Positions 55,241-64,000 of a stretch of 64,000 bases of DNA are shown in pieces (the first letter of the stretch is position 1; each line of letters opens with the position of its first letter). The DNA comes from Vitreoscilla sp. (GTDB lineage: Bacteria > Pseudomonadota > Gammaproteobacteria > Burkholderiales > Burkholderiaceae_C). A program made the translations under genes and the position numbers. Location of the stretch: assembly GCA_018780145.1 (NCBI GenBank), contig JADMKA010000001.1, forward strand, positions 1 to 64,000, in the 5' to 3' direction. Below the pieces are notes generated by a model, which did no database searches, was not told the origin of the DNA, and saw only the letters and a program-made list of their open reading frames with translations.

Positions 55241-57073
55241 TTAGTCGTCGCGCGGCTGCACCGTGCGGTAGAAGTTCCGCAGCGTGAAGAAGGCCTTCTT
55301 GCGGATGCCCCGGTTGGAAATCAGGCCCTTGCGGTTCCAGCCATCCTGGATGCCGGGCAGCAGCCGCCGGGGCGAGCGGAAGTCCGCCAGGATCCAGGGG
55401 CTCAGGCCCCGAAGGTTGGGGATCTTCTGCAGCATCTTCAGGTTCTGCTGGTACAGGTATTCCTGGTACTCCTCGGTCCAGCGCTCGTCGCGCTTGCCGT
55501 GCAGGCCCTGCAAGGCATCGCCGCCGAATTCAGAGACGACCACCGGCTTGCCCGAACGGATCTCCCAGCGCGCCTCGGGCGCGTCGTGCAGCGTGCCGCC
55601 GTACCAGCCGCGGTATTGATTGAATGCGACGATGTCGAGTTGCTCGCCGATCGGATCGGATACGACAGACACCTCGTCCTCTGCGTGCGTTTCGAGCGCA
55701 GCGCTCAACAACCGGGTGGCGTCGAGTGCGCGGGTGTGGGCGATCAGGTTGCGCAGGAAAGCGTTGCGCGCATCCGATGGAGGCGTCTCGTTGGCCACCG
55801 ACCAGATGATCACGGAGGCCCGGTTGCGGTCGCGCGTGACCATCTCCGTCAGCTGCTGCCTCGCGCTGGACAACGTCGCCGGATTGCCGAAGGCTATGGT
55901 CCAGTACACCGGCACTTCAGCCCAGATCAGCAAGCCCATGCGATCTGCCATCCGCAGCATGTGCTCGTTGTGCGGATAGTGAGCCAGCCGCACGTAGTTG
56001 CAGCCCAGTTCGCGCGCCCAGTTGAGCGACTGCAGTGCGTCGGCCTCGCTGTGCGCCCGCCGACCGAGCAGCGCGTTCTCCTCGTGGATCGAAATGCCAC
56101 GCAGGAAAATTGGCTTGCCGTTGAGCAGGATGTCAGCGCCGCGCGTCGTGATGGTTCGAAAGCCGATGTCGTCGCGCAGCGTCTGCCGCGCGGTCTTGAC
56201 GACGACCTCGTAGAGCCTGGGCGAGCCGGGCGACCACAGGCGGACAGCCGGCGCATCGAGCTCGAAGCGGGCCAGCCCGTTCCCGTCCACGGCCGAGGCC
56301 TGCTCGACGCCCAGTTCGGGGATCGAGACCGTCACCTTCTCGTTGGTGGCTGCGCCGTCCAGTTGCACGAAACCTGCCAGCGTGTGCGCCGAGCCCGGTT
56401 TGAGCTGAATGGCGTAGTCGCGGATGAAGGCAGCCGGCTCCTCGATCAGCGTGACGTCACGCGTGATGCCGCCGTAGTTCCACCAGTCCGTGCTGATGGT
56501 GGGCACTGCGTCGGCGCGCCGGCTGTTGTCGACCTTGACCACGAGAAAGTTGCCGCGTGGCCTGACGATGCCAGTGACCTCGAAATTGAAGGGGGTGAAG
56601 CCGCCCTCATGCACCCCCAGCTTGGTGCCGTTCAGGTAAACCTCTGCCAACCGGTTGACCGCGCCGAAATGCACGAACAATCGGTTGCCGGTGCTGGCCG
56701 CCACGAAATCGAACGACGTCTTCAGCCACAGCGTGCCTTCGTAGTAAAGCAGCTGGTCGTTTTGCGAGTTCCAGTCACCCGGCACGTTCAGCGTGGGTGA
56801 CGTGTCGAAGTCGTACTCCACCAGTTCCTGCCTGTCTGCCGGATGGTGGTTGCTGAAGAAGGCCGAGGTCGAGGGCTGCGCCTGTTGGTCGTAGGGCTGG
56901 CGCCGGTAGTCGTAGTAGCCCGTCTCGTAGGGATCGACGATGTAATGCCAGGGGCCATTGAGCGACGTGGTCTCGCGGTGGGCGATGTTGGTGAGCAGGC
57001 CCTGCGCACAAGCCCCCAACGGCATGGTCAGCATCGTCGCCAGCACGGCCCATCGAACCACCGCCCTGCACAT
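55241..57073 (-). CDS. Family 2 glycoside hydrolase, probable lipoprotein
   Basis: This 610-residue enzyme has the three GH2 domains: a jelly-roll sugar-binding domain (SLNGPWHYIVDPYETGY), an immunoglobulin-like domain and the TIM barrel with acid/base E429 in SVANETPPS and nucleophile E515 in VVVSEFGGD. Arrangement and length fit beta-glucuronidase or beta-galactosidase-like enzymes. The signal peptide has a lipobox-like LGAC. The ATG at 57073 is chosen; a GTG at 57085 overlapping the GH3 stop (GTGA) is an alternative that would indicate coupling. Confidence 0.9.
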   Translation of the reverse strand: MCRAVVRWAVLATMLTMPLGACAQGLLTNIAHRETTSLNGPWHYIVDPYETGYYDYRRQPYDQQAQPSTSAFFSNHHPADRQELVEYDFDTSPTLNVPGDWNSQNDQLLYYEGTLWLKTSFDFVAASTGNRLFVHFGAVNRLAEVYLNGTKLGVHEGGFTPFNFEVTGIVRPRGNFLVVKVDNSRRADAVPTISTDWWNYGGITRDVTLIEEPAAFIRDYAIQLKPGSAHTLAGFVQLDGAATNEKVTVSIPELGVEQASAVDGNGLARFELDAPAVRLWSPGSPRLYEVVVKTARQTLRDDIGFRTITTRGADILLNGKPIFLRGISIHEENALLGRRAHSEADALQSLNWARELGCNYVRLAHYPHNEHMLRMADRMGLLIWAEVPVYWTIAFGNPATLSSARQQLTEMVTRDRNRASVIIWSVANETPPSDARNAFLRNLIAHTRALDATRLLSAALETHAEDEVSVVSDPIGEQLDIVAFNQYRGWYGGTLHDAPEARWEIRSGKPVVVSEFGGDALQGLHGKRDERWTEEYQEYLYQQNLKMLQKIPNLRGLSPWILADFRSPRRLLPGIQDGWNRKGLISNRGIRKKAFFTLRNFYRTVQPRDD

Positions 57074-57081
57074 CGAGACAC

Positions 57082-59331
57082 TCACTCTGCCAACTCGAAG
57101 CCTGCGCTGAGCCGGATATCCGCCGACGAGGCGCCGATCATCAGGTCGAACTCGCCGGGTTCGGCGGCCCACTGCAGCTTTTCGTTGTAGAAGGACAACT
57201 TCTCGCGGTCGATCAGGAAGCCCACGGCCCGGGTCTGGCCGGGCTCGAGCCGGATCGTGCGGAAGTCCTTCAGTTCCTTGACCGGCCGCACGACCGAACC
57301 GACCCGGTCGCGCAGGTAGAGCTGCACCACTTCGTCGCCGGCCCGTGACCCGCTGTTCGTGACCCTCAACGAGACGGTGATCTTGTCGTTGCCGGCGACA
57401 TGCGCCTTGTCGAGCCTCAGGTCGCTGTAGGCAAAGGTGGTGTAGCTCAGGCCGTGACCGAACGGGTAGCGCGGCGTGGTCTTCTCGTCGAGATAACCCG
57501 AGCTGTACCCGGCCACGCCATCGGCGGGCGCCGGCCGGCCGGTGTTGAAGTGGTTGTAGTAGATCGGGATCTGCCCCTCGCCGCGCGGAAAGCTGATCGG
57601 CAGGCGAGCCGCCGGGTTGTGCTTGCCGAGCAGGACGTCGGCAATCGCGTTGCCGGCCTCGCTGCCAAGCCACCAGGTGTAGGCGATGGCCGGCACGTGC
57701 TCGGCCGTCCAGTTGAAGACCAGTGGGCGGCCGGCATTGATGAGCACGACGACCGGCTTGCCGGTGGCGTGCAACTCGCGGATCAGATCCTCCTGCACGC
57801 CGGGCAGCCCGATGTGGGCGCGGCTCTTGGCTTCACCCGACATCGCGGCGCTTTCGCCCACGCTGACGATGACCAGGTCAGCCTGCCGGGCCACAGCCAC
57901 CGCCTCGGCGAAACCGTCGCGGTTCTGACCCTCGATGTCGCTGCCCCTGGCGTACAGCAAGCGCGTACCGCTGCCCAGCCCGACCTTCAGCCCGTCCCAT
58001 TGCGTGACGATGAACTTCGAATAGTCCACATTGGGCAAGGTCACTGCCCAGCCGCCGTGGTTGTCAGCCACCGCCTTGACCAGCGGTCCGATGAAGGCGA
58101 TGGTCTTCAGGTCACGCGAAAGTGGCAGCAGCTTGCCTTCGTTCTTCAGCAGCACGATGCTCTTCGCCGCCATCGTCCGCGCCGCCTGGCGATGCGCCGG
58201 GTTGTTCAGCGCCGCCCGCTCGCGTGCCGCATCGCTGAAGCGGTAGGGGTCGTCGAACAGGCCGAGTTCGAACTTCTTGCGCAGCACGCGGCGCACCGCG
58301 TCGTCCACCAGTGCCACCGGCACCGCGCCCCCCCGCACCAGCCCGCCCAGGTGGTCGCGGTAGGCGTTGCTCTCCATGTCCATGTCGCCACCAGCGGTGA
58401 TCGCGGCGCGCGCGGCGTCCCTGTTGTCCTTCACGTAGCCATGCTTGACCATCTCGCCGATCGAGCCCCAGTCGGACACGACGAAACCCTTGAAGCCCCA
58501 GGCACCCTTCAGGATGTCGCGTAGCAGGTAGCTGTTGCCACTGGCCGGGATGCCGTTCAGGTCATTGAACGAGTTCATGAAGGTCGCCGCACCTGCGTCC
58601 AGCGCCGCCTTGAACGGCGGCAGATACGTCTCCCACAGCATGCGCTCGCTCATGTCCACCGAGTTGTAGTCACGGCCCGCCTGGGCGGCGCCATAGGCCG
58701 CGAAGTGTTTGGCCGTGGCCATGAGGGCGTCGGTGTCGCCGAGTTGCCGGCCCTGGAAGCCCTTGACGCGGGCGTAGGCGATTTTCGAGGCGAGGTAGGT
58801 GTCCTCGCCGGCACCTTCCATCACGCGGCCCCAGCGCGGGTCGCGCGCGATGTCGACCATGGGCGCGAAGGTCCAGTGGATGCCACTTGCGGCCGCCTCG
58901 GTGGCGGCGATGCGGGCCGAGGCTTCGATCGCCGCCAGATCCCAGCTCGCCGCCTCAGCCAGCGGAATCGGGAAGGTGGTCTGGTAGCCGTGGATCACGT
59001 CCTGCCCGAAAAGCAGCGGAATCTTCAGGCGCGAACGCATCGCCACGTCCTGGTAGGCTCGGGTGCGCTCGGAGCCCAGCACGTTGAGCATCGACCCAAC
59101 CCGCCCGGCCTGGATGGCCTCTTGGTGGTTGCCGCTGAAGGTCACCGGACCGGTGACCTTCCAGTCGCCCGAGTACTGTGTCAGCTGGCCGAGCTTTTCG
59201 TCCAGCGTCATCTGCTGCAACAGGGCTTCGATCCGCTGGTCTACCGGCTGTGCCCGAGCCGATCCACCCAAGCTGGCACCGGCGAGCAGCAGCCCGCCGA
59301 GAACACGAACCGTCAGAGATCGACGCGCCAT
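57082..59331 (-). CDS. bglX: Family 3 beta-glucosidase, periplasmic (BglX-like)
   Basis: This 749-residue enzyme has a signal peptide (ending GSARAQPVD), the GH3 N-terminal barrel with nucleophile D287 in GFVVSDWGSIGE, the alpha/beta sandwich domain (SIVLLKNEGKLLPLS) and a C-terminal fibronectin III-like domain (VSLRVTNSGSRAGDEVVQLYLRD). It removes terminal beta-linked glucose from oligosaccharides. It begins 6 bases after the EEP-fold gene and precedes GH2. Confidence 0.95.
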   Translation of the reverse strand: MARRSLTVRVLGGLLLAGASLGGSARAQPVDQRIEALLQQMTLDEKLGQLTQYSGDWKVTGPVTFSGNHQEAIQAGRVGSMLNVLGSERTRAYQDVAMRSRLKIPLLFGQDVIHGYQTTFPIPLAEAASWDLAAIEASARIAATEAAASGIHWTFAPMVDIARDPRWGRVMEGAGEDTYLASKIAYARVKGFQGRQLGDTDALMATAKHFAAYGAAQAGRDYNSVDMSERMLWETYLPPFKAALDAGAATFMNSFNDLNGIPASGNSYLLRDILKGAWGFKGFVVSDWGSIGEMVKHGYVKDNRDAARAAITAGGDMDMESNAYRDHLGGLVRGGAVPVALVDDAVRRVLRKKFELGLFDDPYRFSDAARERAALNNPAHRQAARTMAAKSIVLLKNEGKLLPLSRDLKTIAFIGPLVKAVADNHGGWAVTLPNVDYSKFIVTQWDGLKVGLGSGTRLLYARGSDIEGQNRDGFAEAVAVARQADLVIVSVGESAAMSGEAKSRAHIGLPGVQEDLIRELHATGKPVVVLINAGRPLVFNWTAEHVPAIAYTWWLGSEAGNAIADVLLGKHNPAARLPISFPRGEGQIPIYYNHFNTGRPAPADGVAGYSSGYLDEKTTPRYPFGHGLSYTTFAYSDLRLDKAHVAGNDKITVSLRVTNSGSRAGDEVVQLYLRDRVGSVVRPVKELKDFRTIRLEPGQTRAVGFLIDREKLSFYNEKLQWAAEPGEFDLMIGASSADIRLSAGFELAE

Positions 59332-59337
59332 GTTCGG

Positions 59338-60198
59338 TCAGTCCAGCGCCAGACGCACGGCCACCGGGTGGTGGTCCGAGGGGTAGCGACCCCCGAGGCT
59401 GTCGCTGAGCACGCCGTACTTCAGGACGCGCCACGGCGCACTGACGAAGACGTAGTCGATGCGCTCGGTCATCGGCGCATCGAGCTTGAAGCCATTGAAG
59501 GTGCCCAGCGGGCCGTAGGGCGGTGTGCGGCTGGCGGTGTAGGCGTCGGTCAATGCCGCCGACAGGGCGTGGATCTGCTCGGTGTCGGGTGTCGAATTGA
59601 AGTCACCCAGGCAGATCACCGGGGCCGTGCCGGCAATCTCCTTGATCTTGCGCAGCATCAGTTTGCCGGACTCGCGCCTGGCCACGGCACCCTGGTGATC
59701 GAAATGCACGTTGAAGACGTAGAAACGCCTGCCGTTGGAACGGTCGGCGAACCTGGCCCAGGTGGCGATGCGGTTGCAGCACGTGGCGTCCCAGCCCTTG
59801 GAAGGCCGGTCCGGCGTCTGACTGAGCCAGAAATCGCCGTGGATCTCAAGCCCGAAGCGACTGGTGCGGTAGAAGATTGCCGCATGCTCGCCGCCGCGCA
59901 GCCCGTCGTCACGGCCCACGCCGACGTGCGCGAACTCGGTCATGGCCGCCAGTTCGTCGATCTGCTCTGGCTGGCCCTCCTGGGTGCCGAACAGATCAAA
60001 CTCGTGGTACCTGATGAGCGCCTTGACGGCCTCCCGGCGATGGGGCCAGGCGTTCGGCCCATCGTCGTCGGTGTTCAAACGCAGGTTGTAGGTGGCGACG
60101 TTGACCATGACCGGCTCGGCGGCGCACAGCAGCCCCGGCGCCAGCGCAGCGCCTGCCAGCAGAGCCGCGACCCAGGCCTTGAAGCGGCTCGCCATCAT
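59338..60198 (-). CDS. Exported endonuclease/exonuclease/phosphatase-fold protein
   Basis: This 286-residue protein has a signal peptide (VAALLAGAALAPGLLCAAEP) and the EEP fold: catalytic NVATYNLRLNTD, DLFGTQEGQ, CLGDFNSTPD and the final SDHHPVAVRL. This superfamily includes DNases, sphingomyelinases and sugar or lipid phosphatases, so the substrate is open. EEP proteins occur beside GH3 and GH30 enzymes in other glycan loci. Its ATG overlaps the halogenase stop (ATGA); a second ATG directly follows. Confidence 0.88.
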   Translation of the reverse strand: MMASRFKAWVAALLAGAALAPGLLCAAEPVMVNVATYNLRLNTDDDGPNAWPHRREAVKALIRYHEFDLFGTQEGQPEQIDELAAMTEFAHVGVGRDDGLRGGEHAAIFYRTSRFGLEIHGDFWLSQTPDRPSKGWDATCCNRIATWARFADRSNGRRFYVFNVHFDHQGAVARRESGKLMLRKIKEIAGTAPVICLGDFNSTPDTEQIHALSAALTDAYTASRTPPYGPLGTFNGFKLDAPMTERIDYVFVSAPWRVLKYGVLSDSLGGRYPSDHHPVAVRLALD

Positions 60199-61706
60199 GC
60201 CCTCGTGGCCGCGCAATGGGCGGCGATGAACTCGGCCTGAGTGGGCATCACGGCCACGCACTTGCGGATCACGCCGGCCACGTTGTCGAGAAAATCGGTC
60301 ACCTCTTCGCGCGGGTGCATGTCGGCGAAGGGGTGGTAACCCCGCGGCTCGATGCGCTGGCCCTGCATGACCTGGAGCCAGCTCAGCTCGGCGAACAGCT
60401 CATTGCCCTCGCGGAACAGGCGCCCGTTGCCGCGGTACAGGTCGATCTTTCGCCGCAGGGTGTCCGGCACCGACATGTGCCGGGTATAGCGCCAGAACGG
60501 CGTGTCCTCGCGCTCGGTGGCGTGGTAGTGCAGGATGATGAAGTCGCGGATGCGTTCGTACTCGAGCTGGGTCTGCGCGTTGTACTCGGCGATGTCGGCG
60601 GCGTCGAACCCGGTGTGCGGGAAGAACAGCGCGATGCGCGAGATCGCCGTCTGGATGAGGTGGATGCTGGTCGACTCCAACGGCTCCAAGAAGCCGCTGG
60701 CCAGGCCGACGGCGACGCAGTTGCGGTTCCAGCACTGCTTGCGCCGGCCGGTCACGTAGCGGATGGTGCGCGGTTCGGCAAGCGGCTGGCCACCGAGGTT
60801 GCCCAGGAGCGTGGACGCCGCTTCGTCCTCGCTCATGAACTGGCTGGAGAACACATGCCCGTTGCCGACCCGATGCTGCAGCGGGATGCGCCATTGCCAG
60901 CCGGCCGTGCGGGCGGTTGACCGGGTCATCGGCAACAGGGGGCCGGCCGACTCGCAGGGCACTGCGATGGCCCGGTCGCACGGCAGCCAGTGACGCCAAT
61001 CCTCGTAGCCGGACTTGAGCACCTGCTCGATCAGCACGCCGCGCGTGCCCGAGCAGTCGATGAAGAAATCGCCCTCGATGCGTTCGCCGCTCTCGAGTAC
61101 CACCGCCTCGATGTGGCCGTCCGGCTCGCGCTGCAGCACTTGGACGATCTTGCCCTCGGTGCGAATGACGCCGCGCTGCTCGCCATACCGGCGCAAATAG
61201 CGTGCATACAGGCTGGCGTCGAAGTGGAAGGCGTAGGCGATCTCGGCCAGCGGCGAGCCGGTCATCTCGGGCCGCGCGCGCATGAACTTGGCCTCCAGAG
61301 GGGCCGCCGTGTTGATCGAAAAGGCGTCCAGTTCAGGTACCTGGCCCTGCCGGCGCATGCGCAGCCAGTAGTGGTGGAACGGCACGCCATGCAGCTCGTG
61401 GCCTATGGTGCCGAAGCCGTGGATGTAGCGGTCGCCCAGCGCACCCCAGTCGACGAACTCGATGCCGAGCTTGAAGCTGCCCTGGGTGGCACGAACGAAC
61501 TCGTCTTCGTCGATGCCCAGGGCGGTGTTGAAACTCTTGATGTGCGGGATCGTTGCCTCGCCGACGCCGATGATGCCGATCTCATCGGATTCGACCAGGC
61601 GAATCTTGTAGTCGGGCGACAGCAGCTTGGAGAACGCTGCGGCGGTCATCCAGCCGGCGGTGCCGCCGCCGACGACAACGATGTTGCGCACAGGTTTTGC
61701 GGTCAT
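60195..61706 (-). CDS. Flavin-dependent tryptophan halogenase-like protein
   Basis: This 503-residue protein matches PrnA/RebH-type halogenases. It has the FAD loop GGGTAGW (13-19), the catalytic lysine K79 in GSFKLGIEF, the WxWxIP motif (AGWQWRIP) that blocks monooxygenation, and the glutamate E344 in LEPLESTSIH that pairs with the lysine. Numbering is close to PrnA (K79, E346). There is no export signal. Relatives are common in glycan loci of Caulobacter, Xanthomonas and relatives, usually beside TonB receptors, without a proven substrate. It is 12 bases upstream of its EEP partner gene's overlap and follows the ATPase gene's reading direction. Confidence 0.93.
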   Translation of the reverse strand: MTAKPVRNIVVVGGGTAGWMTAAAFSKLLSPDYKIRLVESDEIGIIGVGEATIPHIKSFNTALGIDEDEFVRATQGSFKLGIEFVDWGALGDRYIHGFGTIGHELHGVPFHHYWLRMRRQGQVPELDAFSINTAAPLEAKFMRARPEMTGSPLAEIAYAFHFDASLYARYLRRYGEQRGVIRTEGKIVQVLQREPDGHIEAVVLESGERIEGDFFIDCSGTRGVLIEQVLKSGYEDWRHWLPCDRAIAVPCESAGPLLPMTRSTARTAGWQWRIPLQHRVGNGHVFSSQFMSEDEAASTLLGNLGGQPLAEPRTIRYVTGRRKQCWNRNCVAVGLASGFLEPLESTSIHLIQTAISRIALFFPHTGFDAADIAEYNAQTQLEYERIRDFIILHYHATEREDTPFWRYTRHMSVPDTLRRKIDLYRGNGRLFREGNELFAELSWLQVMQGQRIEPRGYHPFADMHPREEVTDFLDNVAGVIRKCVAVMPTQAEFIAAHCAATRA

Positions 61707-61718
61707 GGGTATCCCCCG

Positions 61719-62792
61719 TCAAAGGCGTCGGCCATCGGCCTGGTCAAACAACGACAGCCGTGCGCGATCGAGGTCGAAGCTCAGTTCCTGGCCGGGGCGC
61801 AACTCGGCCCGTTCGTGCAGCACCACGGACATCACGCCGCCGCCCCGGTCCAGCCACACGACCTGGTGGTTGCCCATCGGCTCGACCAGTTGCACCACGC
61901 CGGTCCAGGGCCCGTCGGCGCCCAGGTGGATGCACTCCGGCCGCACGCCCAGCGTGACCGCCGTGCCGGCCGACGGCGATCCGGCGAAGGTGTGGCCGGA
62001 AAGGTCCAGGGTCAACGCCGCCGACGAGAAGGCCAGCCCGTGTTCACCCTGGGCCAAGTTGCCCTCCAGGAAATTCATGCCCGGCGAGCCGAGGAAGCCG
62101 GCGACGAACCGGTTCACCGGCCGATCGTAGACCTCGGCCGGGCTGCCGATCTGTTGAATGCGCCCGCCACGCATGACCACGACTCGGGTCGCCAGGGTCA
62201 TGGCCTCGGCCTGGTCGTGGGTCACGTAGACCATCGTCGAGCCCAGCGTCTGGTGCAGCAGCTTCAGCTCGCGGCGCAGCTCGGTGCGCAGCTTGGCGTC
62301 CAGGTTCGACAGAGGCTCGTCGAGCAGGAACACGCCGGCCTCGCGCACCAGCGCCCGGCCGATTGCCACCCGCTGGCGCTGGCCGCCCGACAGCTGCGCC
62401 GGCTTGCGCTGCAGCAGCGTCTCGAGCTGCAGCATGCGGGCTGCGCGCGTCACGCGGCGCTCCACCTCGTCACGTGGCAGTCCGGCCACCCGCAGACCGA
62501 ACGACATATTGCGTTCCACCGTCATGGTCGGGTAGAGCGCGTAGGACTGGAAGACCATGCCGATGCCGCGCTCCTTCGGGTCGGCATGGGTCATGTCCTG
62601 GCCGCCGATCTCGATCACGCCGTCACTCACGTCGACCAGGCCGGCGATGCTGTGCAAGAGCGTCGACTTGCCGCAACCGGAGGGGCCCAGAAGGACCAGG
62701 AACTCGCCGTCTGCAACCTCCAGGTCGAGCCCGGCGATGACCTCCTGGGCGCCGAAACGGATCGTGAGATCGCGGATGTTCAGGCCTGACAT
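61719..62792 (-). CDS. ABC sugar importer ATPase (MsmK/UgpC type)
   Basis: This 357-residue ATPase has Walker A GPSGCGKST, Q-loop FQSYALYPTM, canonical signature LSGGQ, Walker B FLLDEP and H-loop THDQ, then a TOBE domain (LGVRPECIHLG). It powers the importer whose permeases are encoded directly upstream. AAGGGG lies ahead of the ATG, and it starts 4 bases after the permease stop. The halogenase gene follows after 12 bases, so uptake and glycosidase genes are probably one operon. Confidence 0.94.
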   Translation of the reverse strand: MSGLNIRDLTIRFGAQEVIAGLDLEVADGEFLVLLGPSGCGKSTLLHSIAGLVDVSDGVIEIGGQDMTHADPKERGIGMVFQSYALYPTMTVERNMSFGLRVAGLPRDEVERRVTRAARMLQLETLLQRKPAQLSGGQRQRVAIGRALVREAGVFLLDEPLSNLDAKLRTELRRELKLLHQTLGSTMVYVTHDQAEAMTLATRVVVMRGGRIQQIGSPAEVYDRPVNRFVAGFLGSPGMNFLEGNLAQGEHGLAFSSAALTLDLSGHTFAGSPSAGTAVTLGVRPECIHLGADGPWTGVVQLVEPMGNHQVVWLDRGGGVMSVVLHERAELRPGQELSFDLDRARLSLFDQADGRRL

Positions 62793-62796
62793 GTGT

Positions 62797-63678
62797 TCAC
62801 CCCTTGACCGCGCCGGCCGCAATGCCGCGCACGAACCAGCGGCCGGAAACGAAATAAACGACCAGCGGCACCAGCGAGGTGAGGATGGTGGCCGCCATGT
62901 TGATGTTGTACAGGCGCTCGCCGGTGGTGGTGTTGATCACGTTGTTGAGCTGCACCGTCATCGGCAGGTTGTCGCGGCCGGCGAACACCAGGCCCAGGAT
63001 GTAGTCGTTCCACACCCCTGTGATCTGCATGATCGCGGCGACAACGATGATCGGTGTCGACATCGGCAGCATCAGTTGCAAGAAGATGCGCCAGAAGCCG
63101 CCACCATCGATGCGCGCGGCCTTGAACAGCTCCATCGGGATGGCCGCGTAGTAGTTGCGGAACAGCAGCGTCATCACCGGCATGCTGAACACGACGTGCA
63201 CCGCCACGATGCCCGGCAACGAACTGAACAGGCCGAGCACCGCGAGGATCTTCACCAGCGGGTAGATCATCACCTGCACCGGAACGAAGGCGCCCAGCAT
63301 CAACACGGCGAACAAGGCGTTGGCGCCGCGCGGGCGCCAGAAGCTCAAGGCGTAGCCGTTGATCGCGCCGATCAGGATCGGCAGCACGGTGCTGGGCACG
63401 ACGATGAACACCGAGTTCCAGAAGCCGACCCGCACCCCCTCGCACGACACCCCCGTGCAGACCTCGCTCCACGCCGCGCGCCAGGGCTCCAGGGTGGGCT
63501 GAAGAGGCAGCGCAAACAGATTGCCCAGCCGGATCTCGTCCATCGACTTCAGCGAGGTGACCACCATGATGTACAGCGGCGCCAGGAAGAACAACGCGGC
63601 TGTCAGCAAGAACGCATAGATGCCCAGCCGCGCCAGTTCTGGCGCGAGCGCCCCGCGGCGAGCCGGGCGGCGGATCAT
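62797..63678 (-). CDS. ABC sugar importer permease (MalG type)
   Basis: This 293-residue permease has six membrane helices, starting at about residue 18 (LGIYAFLLTAALFFLAPLYIMVVTS). Its EAA loop is AIPMELFKAARIDGGGFWRIFLQ. The periplasmic loop after helix 1 contains an unusual CTGVSCEG pair of cysteines that could form a disulfide. Its ATG overlaps the stop of the preceding permease (ATGA). Confidence 0.94.
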   Translation of the reverse strand: MIRRPARRGALAPELARLGIYAFLLTAALFFLAPLYIMVVTSLKSMDEIRLGNLFALPLQPTLEPWRAAWSEVCTGVSCEGVRVGFWNSVFIVVPSTVLPILIGAINGYALSFWRPRGANALFAVLMLGAFVPVQVMIYPLVKILAVLGLFSSLPGIVAVHVVFSMPVMTLLFRNYYAAIPMELFKAARIDGGGFWRIFLQLMLPMSTPIIVVAAIMQITGVWNDYILGLVFAGRDNLPMTVQLNNVINTTTGERLYNINMAATILTSLVPLVVYFVSGRWFVRGIAAGAVKG

Positions 63679-64000
63679 CGATGCCCCCCGCCGGCCTTGC
63701 GGCGCGCGTTCGCGTAGAGCAGTGGCGCCACCAGGGCCAGCACGGTCGCCAGCAGCACGATGGAGCCTGCCGAGGCGAGGGCGATGTTGGCCCGGCCGAA
63801 GAGGTGGTCCATGATGAACTTGGCCGGCACGTCGCTGGCGGTGCCGGGTCCGCCCTGGGTCATCGAAACCACCGAGTCGAAGACCTTGACGACACCGGTG
63901 GACAGCAGGATGAACACCGTTGCCACCGTGGCGCCCAGCATTGGCAACACGATGGACAGGTAGACCCGCCAGGCCGGAATGCCATCGATGCGCGTGGCCT
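63675..64000 (-). CDS. ABC sugar importer permease (MalF type), partial
   Basis: Only the last 108 residues or so are in the window; the frame runs past base 64000. It enters in the EAA loop (ATRIDGIPAWRVYLSIVLP) and continues through two or three membrane helices, including SIVLLATVLALVAPLLYANARRK. The binding protein and the rest of this gene must lie beyond the window edge. Confidence 0.92.
   Translation of the reverse strand, partial: ATRIDGIPAWRVYLSIVLPMLGATVATVFILLSTGVVKVFDSVVSMTQGGPGTASDVPAKFIMDHLFGRANIALASAGSIVLLATVLALVAPLLYANARRKAGGGHR

Overview
The window is 64 kb of high-GC, tightly packed bacterial chromosome. Gene content and order point to a betaproteobacterium of the Burkholderiales, close to the Leptothrix/Rubrivivax/Ideonella group. 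Signs include the dnaX-ybaB-recR block, gloB-mltD facing a methyltransferase-rnhA pair, a tandem glycine riboswitch ahead of gcvTHP, a beta-type porin and a Cache chemoreceptor. No tRNA, rRNA, IS element, prophage or CRISPR array was seen. The genus is an inference.

Layout. 1-22.5 kb is mostly housekeeping: the end of bcp, a PIN-PhoH ATPase, a secreted M3 peptidase, an NlpC/P60 hydrolase, moaA, an RND pump with its adaptor, rnhA, gloB, mltD, recR, ybaB, dnaX, a PurM paralogue, a LysR/ureohydrolase/PotF-like polyamine unit, the SRP RNA gene ffs, and CHRD and DUF3185 proteins.

22.5-40.5 kb is the most distinctive region. A long minus-strand operon starts with a sugar/polyol binding protein, two permeases, a DUF2160 membrane protein and two ATPases, resembling rhizobial glycerol ABC transporters. 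It continues with a 64-residue protein of unknown function, DhaL, DhaK, an orphan periplasmic binding protein, a triosephosphate isomerase and a soluble histidine kinase. Divergent from it are a LacI regulator and a second complete DhaK. A Cache chemoreceptor, a porin and pyruvate kinase follow. Together they outline sensing, entry, uptake, phosphorylation and isomerisation of a short polyol or ketose (glycerol/dihydroxyacetone, or possibly a C4 ketose). A shared AT-rich DNA motif recurs in its control regions.

40.5-48 kb holds a GYD-domain protein, an ECHDC3-like crotonase, and a glycine-riboswitch-led gcvT-gcvH-gcvP-sdaA operon that turns glycine and serine into one-carbon units and pyruvate. 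48-51.3 kb has a PAS histidine kinase, a double-receiver protein and a divergent OmpR-type regulator.

51.4-64 kb is a minus-strand glycan locus: ABC permeases (the first cut by the window edge), an ATPase, a flavin-dependent tryptophan halogenase-like protein, an endonuclease/exonuclease/phosphatase-fold protein, then GH3, GH2, GH127-like and GH30 glycosidases, most with export signals.

Many genes are coupled by 4-base start/stop overlaps (ATGA or GTGA). Several promoters place the -10 box only 6-8 bases before the start codon, which suggests leaderless mRNAs.
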